This document shows, piece by piece, positions 16,457-26,650 of a DNA stretch of 64,000 nt (positions are counted from its first letter, which is position 1; each line of letters starts with the position of its first letter). The notes under the pieces are model-generated. The model searched no databases and was not told the DNA's origin. It saw only the letters and a list, made by a program, of their open reading frames with translations. Made by a program: the position numbers and the translations under genes. The DNA is taken from the NCBI RefSeq assembly GCF_000022485.1, contig NC_012623.1, positions 2,728,674 to 2,792,673 of the forward strand. The letters are read 5' to 3'. The DNA is from Sulfolobus islandicus Y.N.15.51. GTDB taxonomy: Archaea; Thermoproteota; Thermoprotei_A; Sulfolobales; Sulfolobaceae.

Positions 16457-17989
16457 TTAAATAATTCTTATATTTGACTTTCCTTCTCCATATTCTATAC
16501 CTTCTGACCATTTCTTGAAAATCTCTCCATTTCCTTTTATAACCACGTTGTGTCCAGGGTTTTCACTTGGTGTAATTGTAAACTCCATAAGTTTTCCCTC
16601 TCGATTAATAACCAGTGCTAATGTAACTTGGCATTCTAAATTTAAATTATTGGAAGAGACTCCATTTATTCCAATTATCTCGTCACCCTGAATAATTCCT
16701 GCTTTATCTGCCGGTGAATCATCCTCAACAAAAGTTACCTTCTTGTTATCTAACATTAAACCGCAATACGGAGAACCTTTATCTACGAAACTCAGTTCAA
16801 AATATCTTGACAGCCTATTAAATATTGGTGGATCTCTTGAAAATACTAATTCGTCTAAATTTCTAACTCCTAATCTCTCTGCTATATCCCTAACATTATC
16901 ATACGTACATTCCCCTAACTTGTATAATTCTCTAAAGAAATCATAAATTGAGTTACCATTTTCAATCATCTCTAGATCCATTATAAGACCAACAATGAGA
17001 CCAAGCTGATAATAGGAAATGCCTACGTTTAAGAAATTATTATCACGCCGGTAATACTTTATCCATGTAGTATAGGAAGATTCTGCTAGGCTCATTCTCT
17101 TTGTCCCGGGAAAGGTAAGCCATGCTAACGTATTTGCAATGTAATTCAGAGTCTCCTCAACTTTTACTACTCTTGTTCTTAAAGGTACTATTACTGCAAT
17201 ATACTCTGTAAGACCCTCTGCAACCCACAGCAATTCAGTATAAGTTTCGTCTTCGTAATTAATCCTTAAATCTTTAGGCTTAATCTTCTTCACATTATAC
17301 CTGTGAAAATACTCATGAATAAACAAGCGGATAAGATCTTTGTAATTCCACGAGACTACAATGGAAGAAGATCTCTCATGTTCAATTCCGCCGAAATCTG
17401 TATCAGATCTCCTAAAGAAGAATATATATTCATTTGTAGAGGAATTAGAGAAGATCTTCTGATCTATTTCAAATATACATTTTCCTAGTGATTCTATAAA
17501 CGATTTGTCAAGTTCATCAATAGTAGAAATTTTATGCTTTTTATCAATCTCAATCAGCTTTAATTTAGGTGAAGCTTGAATCGGTGAATCCGCAAATTCA
17601 TTATAGTTATCGGCACAAAACCAATCTTCGACCTTTTTTAGCGTAGTATGGATAGGCCACGTGGTGTTAATTTTTACACAATATTCCTCTTCAATTGTCT
17701 GAAACGGAAATACTGATGGGGGATTAATGAATAAATAGTCACTAGTTGAGATCGCTTCTCTCTGATCTTTACTAAGCGCTTGAATCAAATATCTGAACTT
17801 ATCTTTAACGAAGAATCTATTCTTCCCTATTCTAATTCCTTCCATTTCTACGATATATCTCTCAGTATCTCTAATAACGTAAGAACCTGGTACCCATGTT
17901 GGAAAAATGATTATACCCTCTTTCCCTTCCCCAAAAACCTCAATATACTTATTCCGAGAATTTATATAAAATTTCATTTTAGAAAGCAA
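16457..17989 (-). CDS. M61 family metallopeptidase with PDZ domain
   Basis: 510 residues. The N-terminal beta domain ('FPTWVPGSYVIRDTERYI', about 29-46) is the usual M61 start. 'FGGIEHERSSSIV' (199-211) is the family substrate motif, and the zinc site is HEYFH at 225-229, with a downstream Glu in 'WVAEGLTEYIAV'. A PDZ domain occupies about 420-490 ('DDSPADKAGIIQGDEIIGING'). M61 enzymes are glycyl aminopeptidase-like. No signal peptide is seen, so it is probably cytoplasmic. ATG 17989 or 17977 could be the start. Confidence 0.88.
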   Translation of the reverse strand: MLSKMKFYINSRNKYIEVFGEGKEGIIIFPTWVPGSYVIRDTERYIVEMEGIRIGKNRFFVKDKFRYLIQALSKDQREAISTSDYLFINPPSVFPFQTIEEEYCVKINTTWPIHTTLKKVEDWFCADNYNEFADSPIQASPKLKLIEIDKKHKISTIDELDKSFIESLGKCIFEIDQKIFSNSSTNEYIFFFRRSDTDFGGIEHERSSSIVVSWNYKDLIRLFIHEYFHRYNVKKIKPKDLRINYEDETYTELLWVAEGLTEYIAVIVPLRTRVVKVEETLNYIANTLAWLTFPGTKRMSLAESSYTTWIKYYRRDNNFLNVGISYYQLGLIVGLIMDLEMIENGNSIYDFFRELYKLGECTYDNVRDIAERLGVRNLDELVFSRDPPIFNRLSRYFELSFVDKGSPYCGLMLDNKKVTFVEDDSPADKAGIIQGDEIIGINGVSSNNLNLECQVTLALVINREGKLMEFTITPSENPGHNVVIKGNGEIFKKWSEGIEYGEGKSNIRII

Positions 17990-18011
17990 GTAGAAAAGTT
18001 AATAAAAAATT

Positions 18012-18341
<330 letters not shown>

Positions 18342-18518
18342 CTATTCTACCGAATCATTAATTAAAATAATCCCTAACGAGTTCGGGAATCTTTTTCCAT
18401 CTTTGCTTATTAATATTATATATTGCTTTATTAAGGTAACTAACCCATTACAGTATATAATGAGGCAAATTAGGCTAGCCAAAATATTTAAATCTGAGGA
18501 AAATAAGAGTACAGTTAG

Positions 18519-18914
18519 ATGAATCTCAGAGAGAAAATTCTTGCTTATTTATATCAGAATAGGGACTCCACTTTGGAAGAAATAGCGGAGGGACTTAAGG
18601 AAGATAAATATGAAATTGATGCGACGTTGAAGTATTTAGAACGAGAGGGATTAGTTATAAAGAGAAGTAAAGGCATTATATTTAAAAAGACTGTTTATGA
18701 TCTTACTGCATCCGGTTTAGAGGAGGCGAAGAAGATTTACGAATCTTTACAAGAAAAATCGAGACAATTACAAGAATTACTTACAAGTGGTAATGTTGAT
18801 CCTTCTCAGTTACCTCAAGAGTACATTGATGTTCTTCCATTATTAATCACTTTGTCACTTTTAGATATGATGTTATTAGAAGATCTGATGCTATTTGACA
18901 CATTTGGATATTAA
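18519..18914 (+). CDS. Winged-helix DNA-binding protein
   Basis: 131 residues. The N-terminal 70 residues form a winged helix ('REKILAYLYQNRDSTLEEIA', recognition helix 'EIDATLKYLEREGLVIK', wing 'KGIIFKKTVYDLT'). A coiled stretch 'EEAKKIYESLQEKSRQLQEL' follows and a hydrophobic C-terminus 'LPLLITLSLLDMMLLEDLML' that may mediate dimerisation. It is likely a transcription regulator with unknown targets, divergent from zfx. Confidence 0.75.
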   Translation: MNLREKILAYLYQNRDSTLEEIAEGLKEDKYEIDATLKYLEREGLVIKRSKGIIFKKTVYDLTASGLEEAKKIYESLQEKSRQLQELLTSGNVDPSQLPQEYIDVLPLLITLSLLDMMLLEDLMLFDTFGY

Positions 18915-18949
18915 ACGCTTAAATCCGATAGTGTGCATATAGAAGTTAT

Positions 18950-19549
18950 GTGAGACTTAAGATTACTAGTATTGAAGATTTATTTATCCCACTACTTCAA
19001 GAATACTCATACTTATGTAATGGGATAATAACTGACATGAAATGCAAAGGTATGGAAATTTATAGAGATCCGGATTTTATCGCTTTTACAGTGAATGACA
19101 TACTAAGTTCCATGAGTTTACAAGGTTTAATTAAGATGAAAACCAGAGGAAGGAAAAGGGAAAGGTGGTTAAGATATATTTCAAAATATAAACTGGAATT
19201 AGAACCTAAAGAGTTCTCAACAGTACTGAGATTAGGAGCATTATTAACTATTTACGTTGATGGATATGAGATAGAAGGGAATCAAGGAGATGTAGTAGTT
19301 AAGGAGTTCAGAGTCAGCGGAACTGGTAGCAATACAGACCATATTAGAAAAATGTTACTCGAACTCTCCCCTAGGCTAATAGTCATTCAGAATAAGAATA
19401 ATATTTGGTACGTGGTTACGGGATATAAGGTAGCATTTGTAGATTCACAATTAAAGAAAATAGAAAAATCATTTGTAAACTCAGATAGAATGGAATGTAG
19501 TGAAATACAAGAGGAGTATAACACCAGAATATGTCTTAATCCTTCTTAA
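18950..19549 (+). CDS. Hypothetical protein, 199 aa, GTG start
   Basis: An unrecognised soluble protein. Residues about 20-80 have a helical, possibly winged-helix look ('FIAFTVNDILSSMSLQGLIK', then basic 'TRGRKRERWLRYIS'), which could bind nucleic acid. The C-terminal half is beta-rich. The GTG at 18950 is preferred because the ATG at 18948 is out of frame. It is 35 bp after the winged-helix gene and probably shares its transcript. The far C-terminus may be altered. Confidence 0.6.
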   Translation: MRLKITSIEDLFIPLLQEYSYLCNGIITDMKCKGMEIYRDPDFIAFTVNDILSSMSLQGLIKMKTRGRKRERWLRYISKYKLELEPKEFSTVLRLGALLTIYVDGYEIEGNQGDVVVKEFRVSGTGSNTDHIRKMLLELSPRLIVIQNKNNIWYVVTGYKVAFVDSQLKKIEKSFVNSDRMECSEIQEEYNTRICLNPS

Positions 19550-19758
19550 TCAGAAAGTGAGTTCATTTCACATCGTCAACACTCGGCAAACTCATCATCA
19601 CTTAATTCATGGAGAAACGGATAAAAAACTTAAATATAATAAATGGAAGATTATGCTTCCCTTTGTGGTAATACTGAATAGTTATACGTTATCTTTTAAC
19701 TCCTAAAATTTAATCTGAAAGTTAGGGAATAAAGATGCTTTTTTGCGTAATAGAGAAA

Positions 19759-19790
19759 TCCTCCTATTTGTAGACATAAAAGTAGGAGGA
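19759..19790. repeat. Inverted repeat, 8-bp arms
   Basis: TCCTCCTA (19759-19766) and TAGGAGGA (19783-19790) are perfectly complementary with a 16-base loop. It could act as an RNA hairpin or protein-binding palindrome. Confidence 0.5.
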
Positions 19791-19900
19791 AGACGTTACA
19801 GATTAGAAATAAATAAATTTAAAGTATTTATAAATATGTCCGAATAATTATAAAAATTTCTAGGCGAAGAAAGTTACTAAACACATTAGAAGACATTAAT

Positions 19901-19990
19901 ATGTTCATAGATCGTAAACTTCCTCTGAGTGAGATTAATCAATATCTTGAGGAAAGCTCTATATCCTCAAATACAATAAATTATAGTTGA
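19901..19990 (+). pseudogene. Short coding-like frame, probably a remnant
   Basis: The frame from ATG 19901 encodes 29 residues beginning 'MFIDRKLPLSEINQYLEE'. It is open upstream to about 19824 without a normal start codon, and the upstream text also looks protein-like. The composition is that of a soluble helix-turn-helix-like segment, but it is too short to name. It ends 9 bp before the sfsA start. It could be a decayed gene or a true small protein. Confidence 0.3.
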
Positions 19991-20722
<732 letters not shown>

Positions 20723-20737
20723 TGTTCAGTTGTATAT

Positions 20738-21568
20738 ATGATGGCTAAAAGGAAAAAATCGCAACAAAATGAGAATAAATTGATTTACATACCTTTTGTT
20801 GTGTTAGCTGTGATAATTATAATCTTAGTAGCAGTGCCATACCTTGGCCATCCTTCCTCGTCTTCACCAATTACAGCCAATGCTAATACTCCTCTCTTTA
20901 ACTTATATAAGGTAAGTAATACCAATTACGCTTCTAACAATTCAGTCGAAATTTACTTCATAAGTTGGTATGGTTGTCCAAACGGTGCTACGACGTCATG
21001 GCCCTTATATTTAGCACTTTCAAAATATGGAAATCTAAGCATAGTCACACACTATTCAGTAAACGAGCAAGAATTTGGAGGGGAAATCCCAGCTTTACTA
21101 TTCCTAAACTATACGCCATTTCCAAACTCTCGAGTATACTTCCACCCAATTTACATTTATGGCCAATATTTAAATCAGACAACAAATGGTACACCAATAA
21201 ATACTGATGATGTAACTTTTGGACTGAAAGAGTTAAAAAGTGAGTTACCAGGTTGGGCATATAATCTAGTAGTATATTATGAAGTAAATCAGACATACAC
21301 GAAACTTAATAATATAGCCCCAGCATATTTTGGAAGCCATCCCCACATAATCACAATATTAATTATAACTGGACCTGGAGGCACTTGGGTTGATTTGGGG
21401 TATCCTAATTCAATCTCTCCAACCGTATTAGCAGCATTAAATTCTACATTATTATACAATATGATACTAAACAAAGTTACGCCTTCAGGACAGTACTTAC
21501 AGGCTTACAATGAAATTCTAAATGCTTCAAGCGAAATAACAAATGCTATAAACGAGGCTTTAGCCTAA
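20738..21568 (+). CDS. DUF929 membrane-anchored thioredoxin-fold protein
   Basis: 276 residues. A basic N-terminus 'MAKRKKSQQNEN' precedes one membrane helix (about 15-36), followed by an exterior domain with several Asn-Xaa-Ser/Thr sequons. 'EIYFISWYGCPNGATTSWPL' (about 70-89) looks like a thioredoxin-type active region with a single cysteine. DUF929 proteins are typical of Sulfolobales and are thought to be extracytoplasmic, probably redox-related. The gene follows sfsA by 15 bp and converges with the next gene with a 9-bp overlap. Confidence 0.85.
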   Translation: MMAKRKKSQQNENKLIYIPFVVLAVIIIILVAVPYLGHPSSSSPITANANTPLFNLYKVSNTNYASNNSVEIYFISWYGCPNGATTSWPLYLALSKYGNLSIVTHYSVNEQEFGGEIPALLFLNYTPFPNSRVYFHPIYIYGQYLNQTTNGTPINTDDVTFGLKELKSELPGWAYNLVVYYEVNQTYTKLNNIAPAYFGSHPHIITILIITGPGGTWVDLGYPNSISPTVLAALNSTLLYNMILNKVTPSGQYLQAYNEILNASSEITNAINEALA

Positions 21569-22561
21569 AAATCTTGCTATAAATACTTTTGAGAAGTTAC
21601 CCTCTTTTTGTACTTTTAGCAGTCTTAAAGAGGATGGACATTCGCTACATTTATCAATTTGGGGGAGCTTCTTATTGCCTAATAGAATAATTTTATTGAA
21701 CATGTGGGAATATCTAGTCAGTATGAAGTCGAAATACTGTTTATTAAGTATAACTGGTAATGCTTCAATCTCATGAAACACTGAACTAGTAAATAACTTA
21801 GAGTTCTTCCAAGCTGAAACTATGTTGCTATTATCATCGAAGACCTTATCCTTACCCCATACAAAAATTGGGACCAATAATACATCACCGCCTTCTATAT
21901 CGTTTACTCTTTTGTTTTTACCATATTCTTCTAAAAAGTCAAGTATAACATTCATATAATATCTTCCCAATTTCTCATCATACATCTTATCCTTATCATA
22001 TTGTTCATGGAATAACTCATTAAGCCAAATATAGGCATCAACTATTTCATTTCTTCTCCCTATTATTGGGTCGTAAAACTTAAACTCAGTAAAAGACGAA
22101 AGTGATGGGGACGCAACAATAACGCTCCCTTTAATTTCATCCTTAACCTCATTTAAACCATCTTTGAAATAGTTATAAGGAATTAAGGGATCTACTGCAA
22201 TACCAGGAGTGTAACCTTCTTCAGTCCCAGGGATTGAATATTGAATAAATCTGTAAATATCAAAAAACTTTGCCTCTGGATACCATTCCTTAAATTTTGC
22301 CAAACCATCTTCCTTTCTTTCATTAATCTCCTCCATTATTTTTTTAAATGCCTCAATGGTATCCTTATACTCTCCATCTAGATAGCCATAGGGAATGAAA
22401 ATAGGCTCTCCCCATTTAGGATCCGCATACCTAAAACCATAACCTCTTATAATATCTGGGAGATAAGAATCTAGTATAGTCTTTATTGCTAACTTCATTG
22501 TTGGATGTAAGTGATCTATATGATGTATTACCTTGACTTTCCTACCAAATAAGCTAGGCAC
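21560..22561 (-). CDS. Hypothetical protein, 333 aa
   Basis: I do not recognise this family. It is soluble, mixed alpha/beta, with no signal peptide. Notable features are 'VIHHIDHLHPTMKLAIK' near the N-terminus (a His-rich start that could bind metal), 'IEGGDVLLVPIFVWG' in the middle, and a 'DKCSECP' Cys-Xaa2-Cys near residue 308. Length and codon use are those of a true gene. It overlaps the DUF929 gene tail to tail. Confidence 0.7.
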   Translation of the reverse strand: MPSLFGRKVKVIHHIDHLHPTMKLAIKTILDSYLPDIIRGYGFRYADPKWGEPIFIPYGYLDGEYKDTIEAFKKIMEEINERKEDGLAKFKEWYPEAKFFDIYRFIQYSIPGTEEGYTPGIAVDPLIPYNYFKDGLNEVKDEIKGSVIVASPSLSSFTEFKFYDPIIGRRNEIVDAYIWLNELFHEQYDKDKMYDEKLGRYYMNVILDFLEEYGKNKRVNDIEGGDVLLVPIFVWGKDKVFDDNSNIVSAWKNSKLFTSSVFHEIEALPVILNKQYFDFILTRYSHMFNKIILLGNKKLPQIDKCSECPSSLRLLKVQKEGNFSKVFIARFLG

Positions 22562-22600
22562 GTCTTATAATGGAAGTAATAAAATTTAAAGCCTTTCATA

Positions 22601-23668
22601 TTAAATGCTGCCATTTAGAAATCTTGACGCTAAATATCCTAAAGCATGAGTACCTAAAGCTGCCAACAGCGCTAAAGAAGCCATTTGAGCACCTTTCCTA
22701 AAGGGGTTTATTCCACTTAATATCCCTATGATAGAACCAACTATAAATGTAGATAATCCTGCTACCACATAAGACGTTATCACGCCAGTGAGTCCAGATA
22801 ATCCAACTAAATATGGCAAAATTGGTATTATAGCTCCAGTAATGTATGATAAACCTGTGATTAAGGCACTCTTAACCGGATTTTCTTTAACCTCCGGGTA
22901 TAGAATATCTTCAGCAACGTTAACTAAACTTGACGAAACCTTCTTGGCTAGATTTAGATTTACTCCAAGTTCTGTGAAGAAATTAACTAGCCTTAATTGA
23001 ACTGAGTGCTGGTCAACATTCTTTTCCAACTCCAATCTCTTTCTTTCTTGGATCTTTACATCTTTTTCTGACTTAGTAGATAGGTATGCACCTATTGCCA
23101 TTGAAAGCGTTCCAGATACTCCAACTATTAATCCTCCCACGGCAACAAATAGTGGTGAAGATATGGCCCCAGATAATCCCGATACTGCAGCTAAAACCTC
23201 TACTAGACCATCACTTATACCATACACAAAATCACCTACGCTCTTGGCTTCAACATTCCCTAAAACTTTTTCGTGTACTGCCTCATCTACCATAATATCC
23301 TTTAATCTTTGTTTCTCCTCAGATGAGAAGATCTCCATTTCGGACAATTTTCTATACTTCCCTATGTCATCTTCTTCACTGCTCTCTAAAACTTTAATAG
23401 TAATATCTAAACCTAAAATTTTTCGCAACAAAGTGTAAAAGTTTACTCTGATTCTATTTAATGTTGTTAATTTTCCTTTAACTCTAAGTCCTCTCTTCTC
23501 TGCGACCTCTATCCAAAATTCCGAATGTTTCTTCTCCATCTCTGCTAACTTAAAGAGTGTCTTCTTCAACTCTGGATCTCTCTCTGCTTCTGCTAACTTA
23601 CTGTAAACCTCATGGTCAAATAGCTCTTCTTCGTAACTCCTAAGTATAATATTCTCCAACTTTCCCAC
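22601..23668 (-). CDS. Ferritin-like domain fused to VIT1/CCC1 transporter (MbfA-like)
   Basis: 355 residues. Residues 1-145 form a rubrerythrin-type four-helix domain with metal ligands in 'EEELFDHEVYSKLAEAE', 'EMEKKHSEFW' and 'DEAVHEKVLG'. Residues about 147-355 are a VIT1/CCC1 domain: 'DFVYGISDGLVEVLAAVSGLSG', five membrane helices and the cytoplasmic 'STKSEKDVKIQERKRLELEK' loop. The combination is known from MbfA-type iron exporters and suggests iron or manganese detoxification at the cytoplasmic membrane. It stands alone with its own promoter facing the 93-residue gene. Confidence 0.88.
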   Translation of the reverse strand: MGKLENIILRSYEEELFDHEVYSKLAEAERDPELKKTLFKLAEMEKKHSEFWIEVAEKRGLRVKGKLTTLNRIRVNFYTLLRKILGLDITIKVLESSEEDDIGKYRKLSEMEIFSSEEKQRLKDIMVDEAVHEKVLGNVEAKSVGDFVYGISDGLVEVLAAVSGLSGAISSPLFVAVGGLIVGVSGTLSMAIGAYLSTKSEKDVKIQERKRLELEKNVDQHSVQLRLVNFFTELGVNLNLAKKVSSSLVNVAEDILYPEVKENPVKSALITGLSYITGAIIPILPYLVGLSGLTGVITSYVVAGLSTFIVGSIIGILSGINPFRKGAQMASLALLAALGTHALGYLASRFLNGSI

Positions 23669-23784
23669 TCTTTATAATATTCTATAACAGAGTAGAATTT
23701 AAGATTAACTTATAGTTATTATGAATTAATAGCTACTTCAATTAAGAAGGGAAATTTTTAGCTCCAAAAAGGAGAATATAAAAC

Positions 23785-24066
23785 ATGGACATATTTGAAA
23801 AGGCGAAAAAGCTGAAAAGTTTAGGAGATGAATATGAAAATTTCCTTAATAGTCTACTTAACGACCTATTTAAGTTAATACCGGACTGTCTAGCATTGAA
23901 CTTAGATGACTCCTTATTGCCAATATACGCAGTTTCCGGACTAAAGACAAAAGGATTGCTAGCATTTCCATATAAGTGCAGAGGGAGAGTTGGATATGTG
24001 GTAATTGGTGAGGATGGAATACTGTACTTTGAGGATACAGAAGGAAATGTTATTGAACTTAAATAA
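23785..24066 (+). CDS. Hypothetical protein, 93 aa
   Basis: A small acidic protein, helical N-terminus ('EKAKKLKSLGDEYENFLNSL') then a beta-rich C-terminal half 'YKCRGRVGYVVIGEDG'. Two cysteines are present. No family is recognised. Its start codon is ATG 23785, about 25 bp after an AT-rich stretch, and the next gene begins 36 bp downstream. Confidence 0.55.
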   Translation: MDIFEKAKKLKSLGDEYENFLNSLLNDLFKLIPDCLALNLDDSLLPIYAVSGLKTKGLLAFPYKCRGRVGYVVIGEDGILYFEDTEGNVIELK

Positions 24067-24102
24067 AAATTAATAAAGTATAGAGTGAGAAGTTAATCCG
24101 CA

Positions 24103-24651
24103 TTGAAAAATTTCACTCTAAGCAAGGCAGTATTTTTATTTCCATTTTTATTATGGTGGGTTCCAATTATAGGGCCATTTTTCACTGGGTTACTACTAAG
24201 TTATCATTTCAAAACAAATTATAGGCTTTCAATAATCTCTTCTATAGCATATTCAGTTTTTCTATCTGCAATAACAACATATGTATTTTATGTAGTGAGG
24301 ATTACTATTTTGGGATATCCATTTTATTATTTTGTGTTGGCATTCAATGTAATTGGAAGTATAACATGTATAGCAACGGCATATATGTCAAGCCGGCACG
24401 GTACATTCGCAAGAATGATGAGAAATACCATAGAATTAGAATTTACAGTAAATGATATGAATGAAATAGACGAAATACTATCACAATATCTTGACGTAAG
24501 TCTTTGTAGTAAGCCAAATATTAGGTTCATATCAGAGGATCAAATTGAGATTAAACGATCGTGCAATAATTTACAAATAAATTACGAAGTAATAAAAATG
24601 GGTAGGGCCCTAAGAGTTAAGGCTAAATTTGAAAACCTCAGAAATTATTAA
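24103..24651 (+). CDS. Membrane protein with C-terminal soluble domain, TTG start
   Basis: 182 residues. Three to four membrane helices occupy about 8-30, 40-65 and 72-98, followed by a soluble domain (about 105-182) with acidic helix '[18 protein letters not shown]'. No family is recognised. The start used is TTG 24103; no ATG is available in frame before the first helix. The 3' end overlaps the convergent flavoprotein gene by 14 bp. Confidence 0.6.
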   Translation: MKNFTLSKAVFLFPFLLWWVPIIGPFFTGLLLSYHFKTNYRLSIISSIAYSVFLSAITTYVFYVVRITILGYPFYYFVLAFNVIGSITCIATAYMSSRHGTFARMMRNTIELEFTVNDMNEIDEILSQYLDVSLCSKPNIRFISEDQIEIKRSCNNLQINYEVIKMGRALRVKAKFENLRNY

Positions 24652-25321
24652 ATATTTTCTCAAATGTTCTATCTAATAACAGTCTAAACTTATCATTAGG
24701 TTTCTTACCAAAAACATCTTCAAATACTAAATCTGACAACGTTAGCCTTCTATTCCATCCCTTCTCCTCCAGTTCTGGTATTTTAGGGAACTCCCTTACA
24801 TATCCTAAGGTTAAATAACCTACCAGCTCTATCTCCTTTGGAATTTTTAATATCTCTTTGACTTTTTCCTTATTGAAAAACGATACAAATCCAACACCTA
24901 TTCCCTCTTCAGTAGCAGCTAACCACAAATTGCCTATTGCCAATATAGTACTATACAGTGATGTCTCTGGCATAGTTGACCTACCTAAAATATTAGGGCC
25001 AAATCGATTAGGATCGTAGGTTACTGCTATATTAACGGGAGAATCTAATATGGCTTCTACCTTTATCTTAGAAAATATTGCTTTGCGTTCTTCATCTAAA
25101 ACGTTCTCAAATCTCTTCCTTTCTTCCTCTACTAACTGCTTAATCTTCTTCCTAATTTCCATGTTTTTAATTATAATGAAATTCCAAGGCTGTGAATAGC
25201 CAACTGAAGGAGCTAGATGAGCTGCAGAAAGGATTCTGGCTAACACCTCATCAGGGATAGGGTCTGGTTTATAATAACTTCTTATATCCCTCCTTTTTCG
25301 TATTGCTTCATATACATTCAT
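24638..25321 (-). CDS. Nitroreductase-fold flavoprotein, BluB-like
   Basis: 227 residues. FMN-binding '[10 protein letters not shown]' and '[20 protein letters not shown]' open the protein. The central '[19 protein letters not shown]' and '[18 protein letters not shown]' follow the BluB pattern rather than generic nitroreductases. BluB converts FMNH2 to 5,6-dimethylbenzimidazole, the lower ligand of cobalamin. No other cobalamin gene is nearby, so a different oxidoreductase role in the same subfamily remains possible. It stands 65 bp from the flavoprotein disulfide reductase on the same strand. Confidence 0.75.
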   Translation of the reverse strand: MNVYEAIRKRRDIRSYYKPDPIPDEVLARILSAAHLAPSVGYSQPWNFIIIKNMEIRKKIKQLVEEERKRFENVLDEERKAIFSKIKVEAILDSPVNIAVTYDPNRFGPNILGRSTMPETSLYSTILAIGNLWLAATEEGIGVGFVSFFNKEKVKEILKIPKEIELVGYLTLGYVREFPKIPELEEKGWNRRLTLSDLVFEDVFGKKPNDKFRLLLDRTFEKIFNNF

Positions 25322-25386
25322 ACTTATGGATAGACTATCCAGATATATATACTTACTTGCTGAGTGATGGTGTCTAGATATCTATC

Positions 25387-26616
25387 TCAGAGTCTGCTTA
25401 GAAGTTCAGTTATGGCCTCGATATAGGAGGGATGTGGAGCTACGTAATCCTTAATCTCACTAACCTTAATATTATATCTAATTAAGAATGAAATTAAAGA
25501 TATCACTTCTTCAGCATCCTTCATAAAAGCTTGAGCTCCCACAATCTTATCGTCTTTAACGCAAATCTTAAGGAATCCATCAGTCTCTTTTTCAGTAATC
25601 GCACGACCTATTTCAGCTAAATTAATTTTAGCACACTTTCCTTCCATGTTTCCTACATAAGCTATTGTAGGATGAGTATATACGACTTTAGGTATACCTT
25701 GTTTATTAAATACTTTCTTCCCACCCATAACGTTAATTGCGGCTACTTTCCCTGCGTACATTGCTTCATGAGCAGTGTGAGTACCAATTATATCACCAGC
25801 TGCAAAAACGTTACTTATACTGGTCCTTAAGTATTCATCAACAGTCACAAAGGGATTGTGATTAACCTCCTCAAAACCTTGGATTGATGGTTTTCTACCA
25901 AAAGTCATGTATACAACATCTGCAGTTAACCTCTCCCCGTTCTCTAATACTACCTCTCTTTCTTTCATCTCCTTAACTGAACGATTCAAATACAATTTCA
26001 TACCTATCTTTGAGAAGTAGTTGGTTATAGCATTACTAACCTCCTTATCCAGATATGGCAATAGCGAAGACTGTTTATCAATTATAACTACTTCCTTTCC
26101 AAGTTTTCTTAGCATCCATCCAAATTCAACACCTCCCACATCTCCTCCAACGATAACAACGCTCTGGAAATCCTTATCTAGATAAGGCAAATCCTCTGAA
26201 TATATTATACCCTTAACCACTTCTCTATAAGTACCTGTAGCTAAAACAATATAATCTGTTTGAAGAGTCTCATTATTTACGTTCAACTGCCCAGATCTAA
26301 GGGACGCAACCCCATAAATAACTTCTACTCCATTATCTTCCAGCATGTATTCGACTCCCTTGGATAACCTAAATGACGCCTCCTGGCCTAATTTTCTCAA
26401 CTCTCCCAAATCAAAAACTATACTTTTACCTAACTTTTCGAGCTCAGAAGCCAGATGTATGGGATGCAACATAGCCTTAGATGGAATACAGCCGTATAGC
26501 ACACATGTTCCTCCCAGTCTTTCCTCTTTTTCCACTAATATTACCTTGTTATTTTTAGCTAATTCTAATGAGGCATCTATTCCGGCGGGACCCGAACCTA
26601 TAACCGCAACCTTCAT
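25387..26616 (-). CDS. Flavoprotein disulfide reductase, dihydrolipoamide dehydrogenase-like
   Basis: 409 residues from ATG 26616, where the FAD motif 'MKVAVIGSGPAGIDASLEL' begins. An earlier ATG at 26649 adds 11 residues without family support. The redox pair is Cys38/Cys43 in 'GGTCVLYGCIPSK', the NAD motif is 'VVIVGGDVGGVEFG', 'VFAAGDIIG' is the second FAD contact, and the dimer-interface His-Glu is in 'VAPHPSYIEAITE'. It is somewhat shorter than the usual 460 residues. No lipoyl-protein or E1/E2 genes are close, so the natural disulfide is uncertain. Confidence 0.85.
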   Translation of the reverse strand: MKVAVIGSGPAGIDASLELAKNNKVILVEKEERLGGTCVLYGCIPSKAMLHPIHLASELEKLGKSIVFDLGELRKLGQEASFRLSKGVEYMLEDNGVEVIYGVASLRSGQLNVNNETLQTDYIVLATGTYREVVKGIIYSEDLPYLDKDFQSVVIVGGDVGGVEFGWMLRKLGKEVVIIDKQSSLLPYLDKEVSNAITNYFSKIGMKLYLNRSVKEMKEREVVLENGERLTADVVYMTFGRKPSIQGFEEVNHNPFVTVDEYLRTSISNVFAAGDIIGTHTAHEAMYAGKVAAINVMGGKKVFNKQGIPKVVYTHPTIAYVGNMEGKCAKINLAEIGRAITEKETDGFLKICVKDDKIVGAQAFMKDAEEVISLISFLIRYNIKVSEIKDYVAPHPSYIEAITELLSRL

Positions 26617-26650
26617 AAGAAAAATAATTGACTTGGCATTTAAAAGCAAA

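Noticed and set aside
24638-25321. Plain nitroreductase call for the BluB-like gene
   Set aside because: The central motifs follow BluB more closely than generic nitroreductases, though function remains open.
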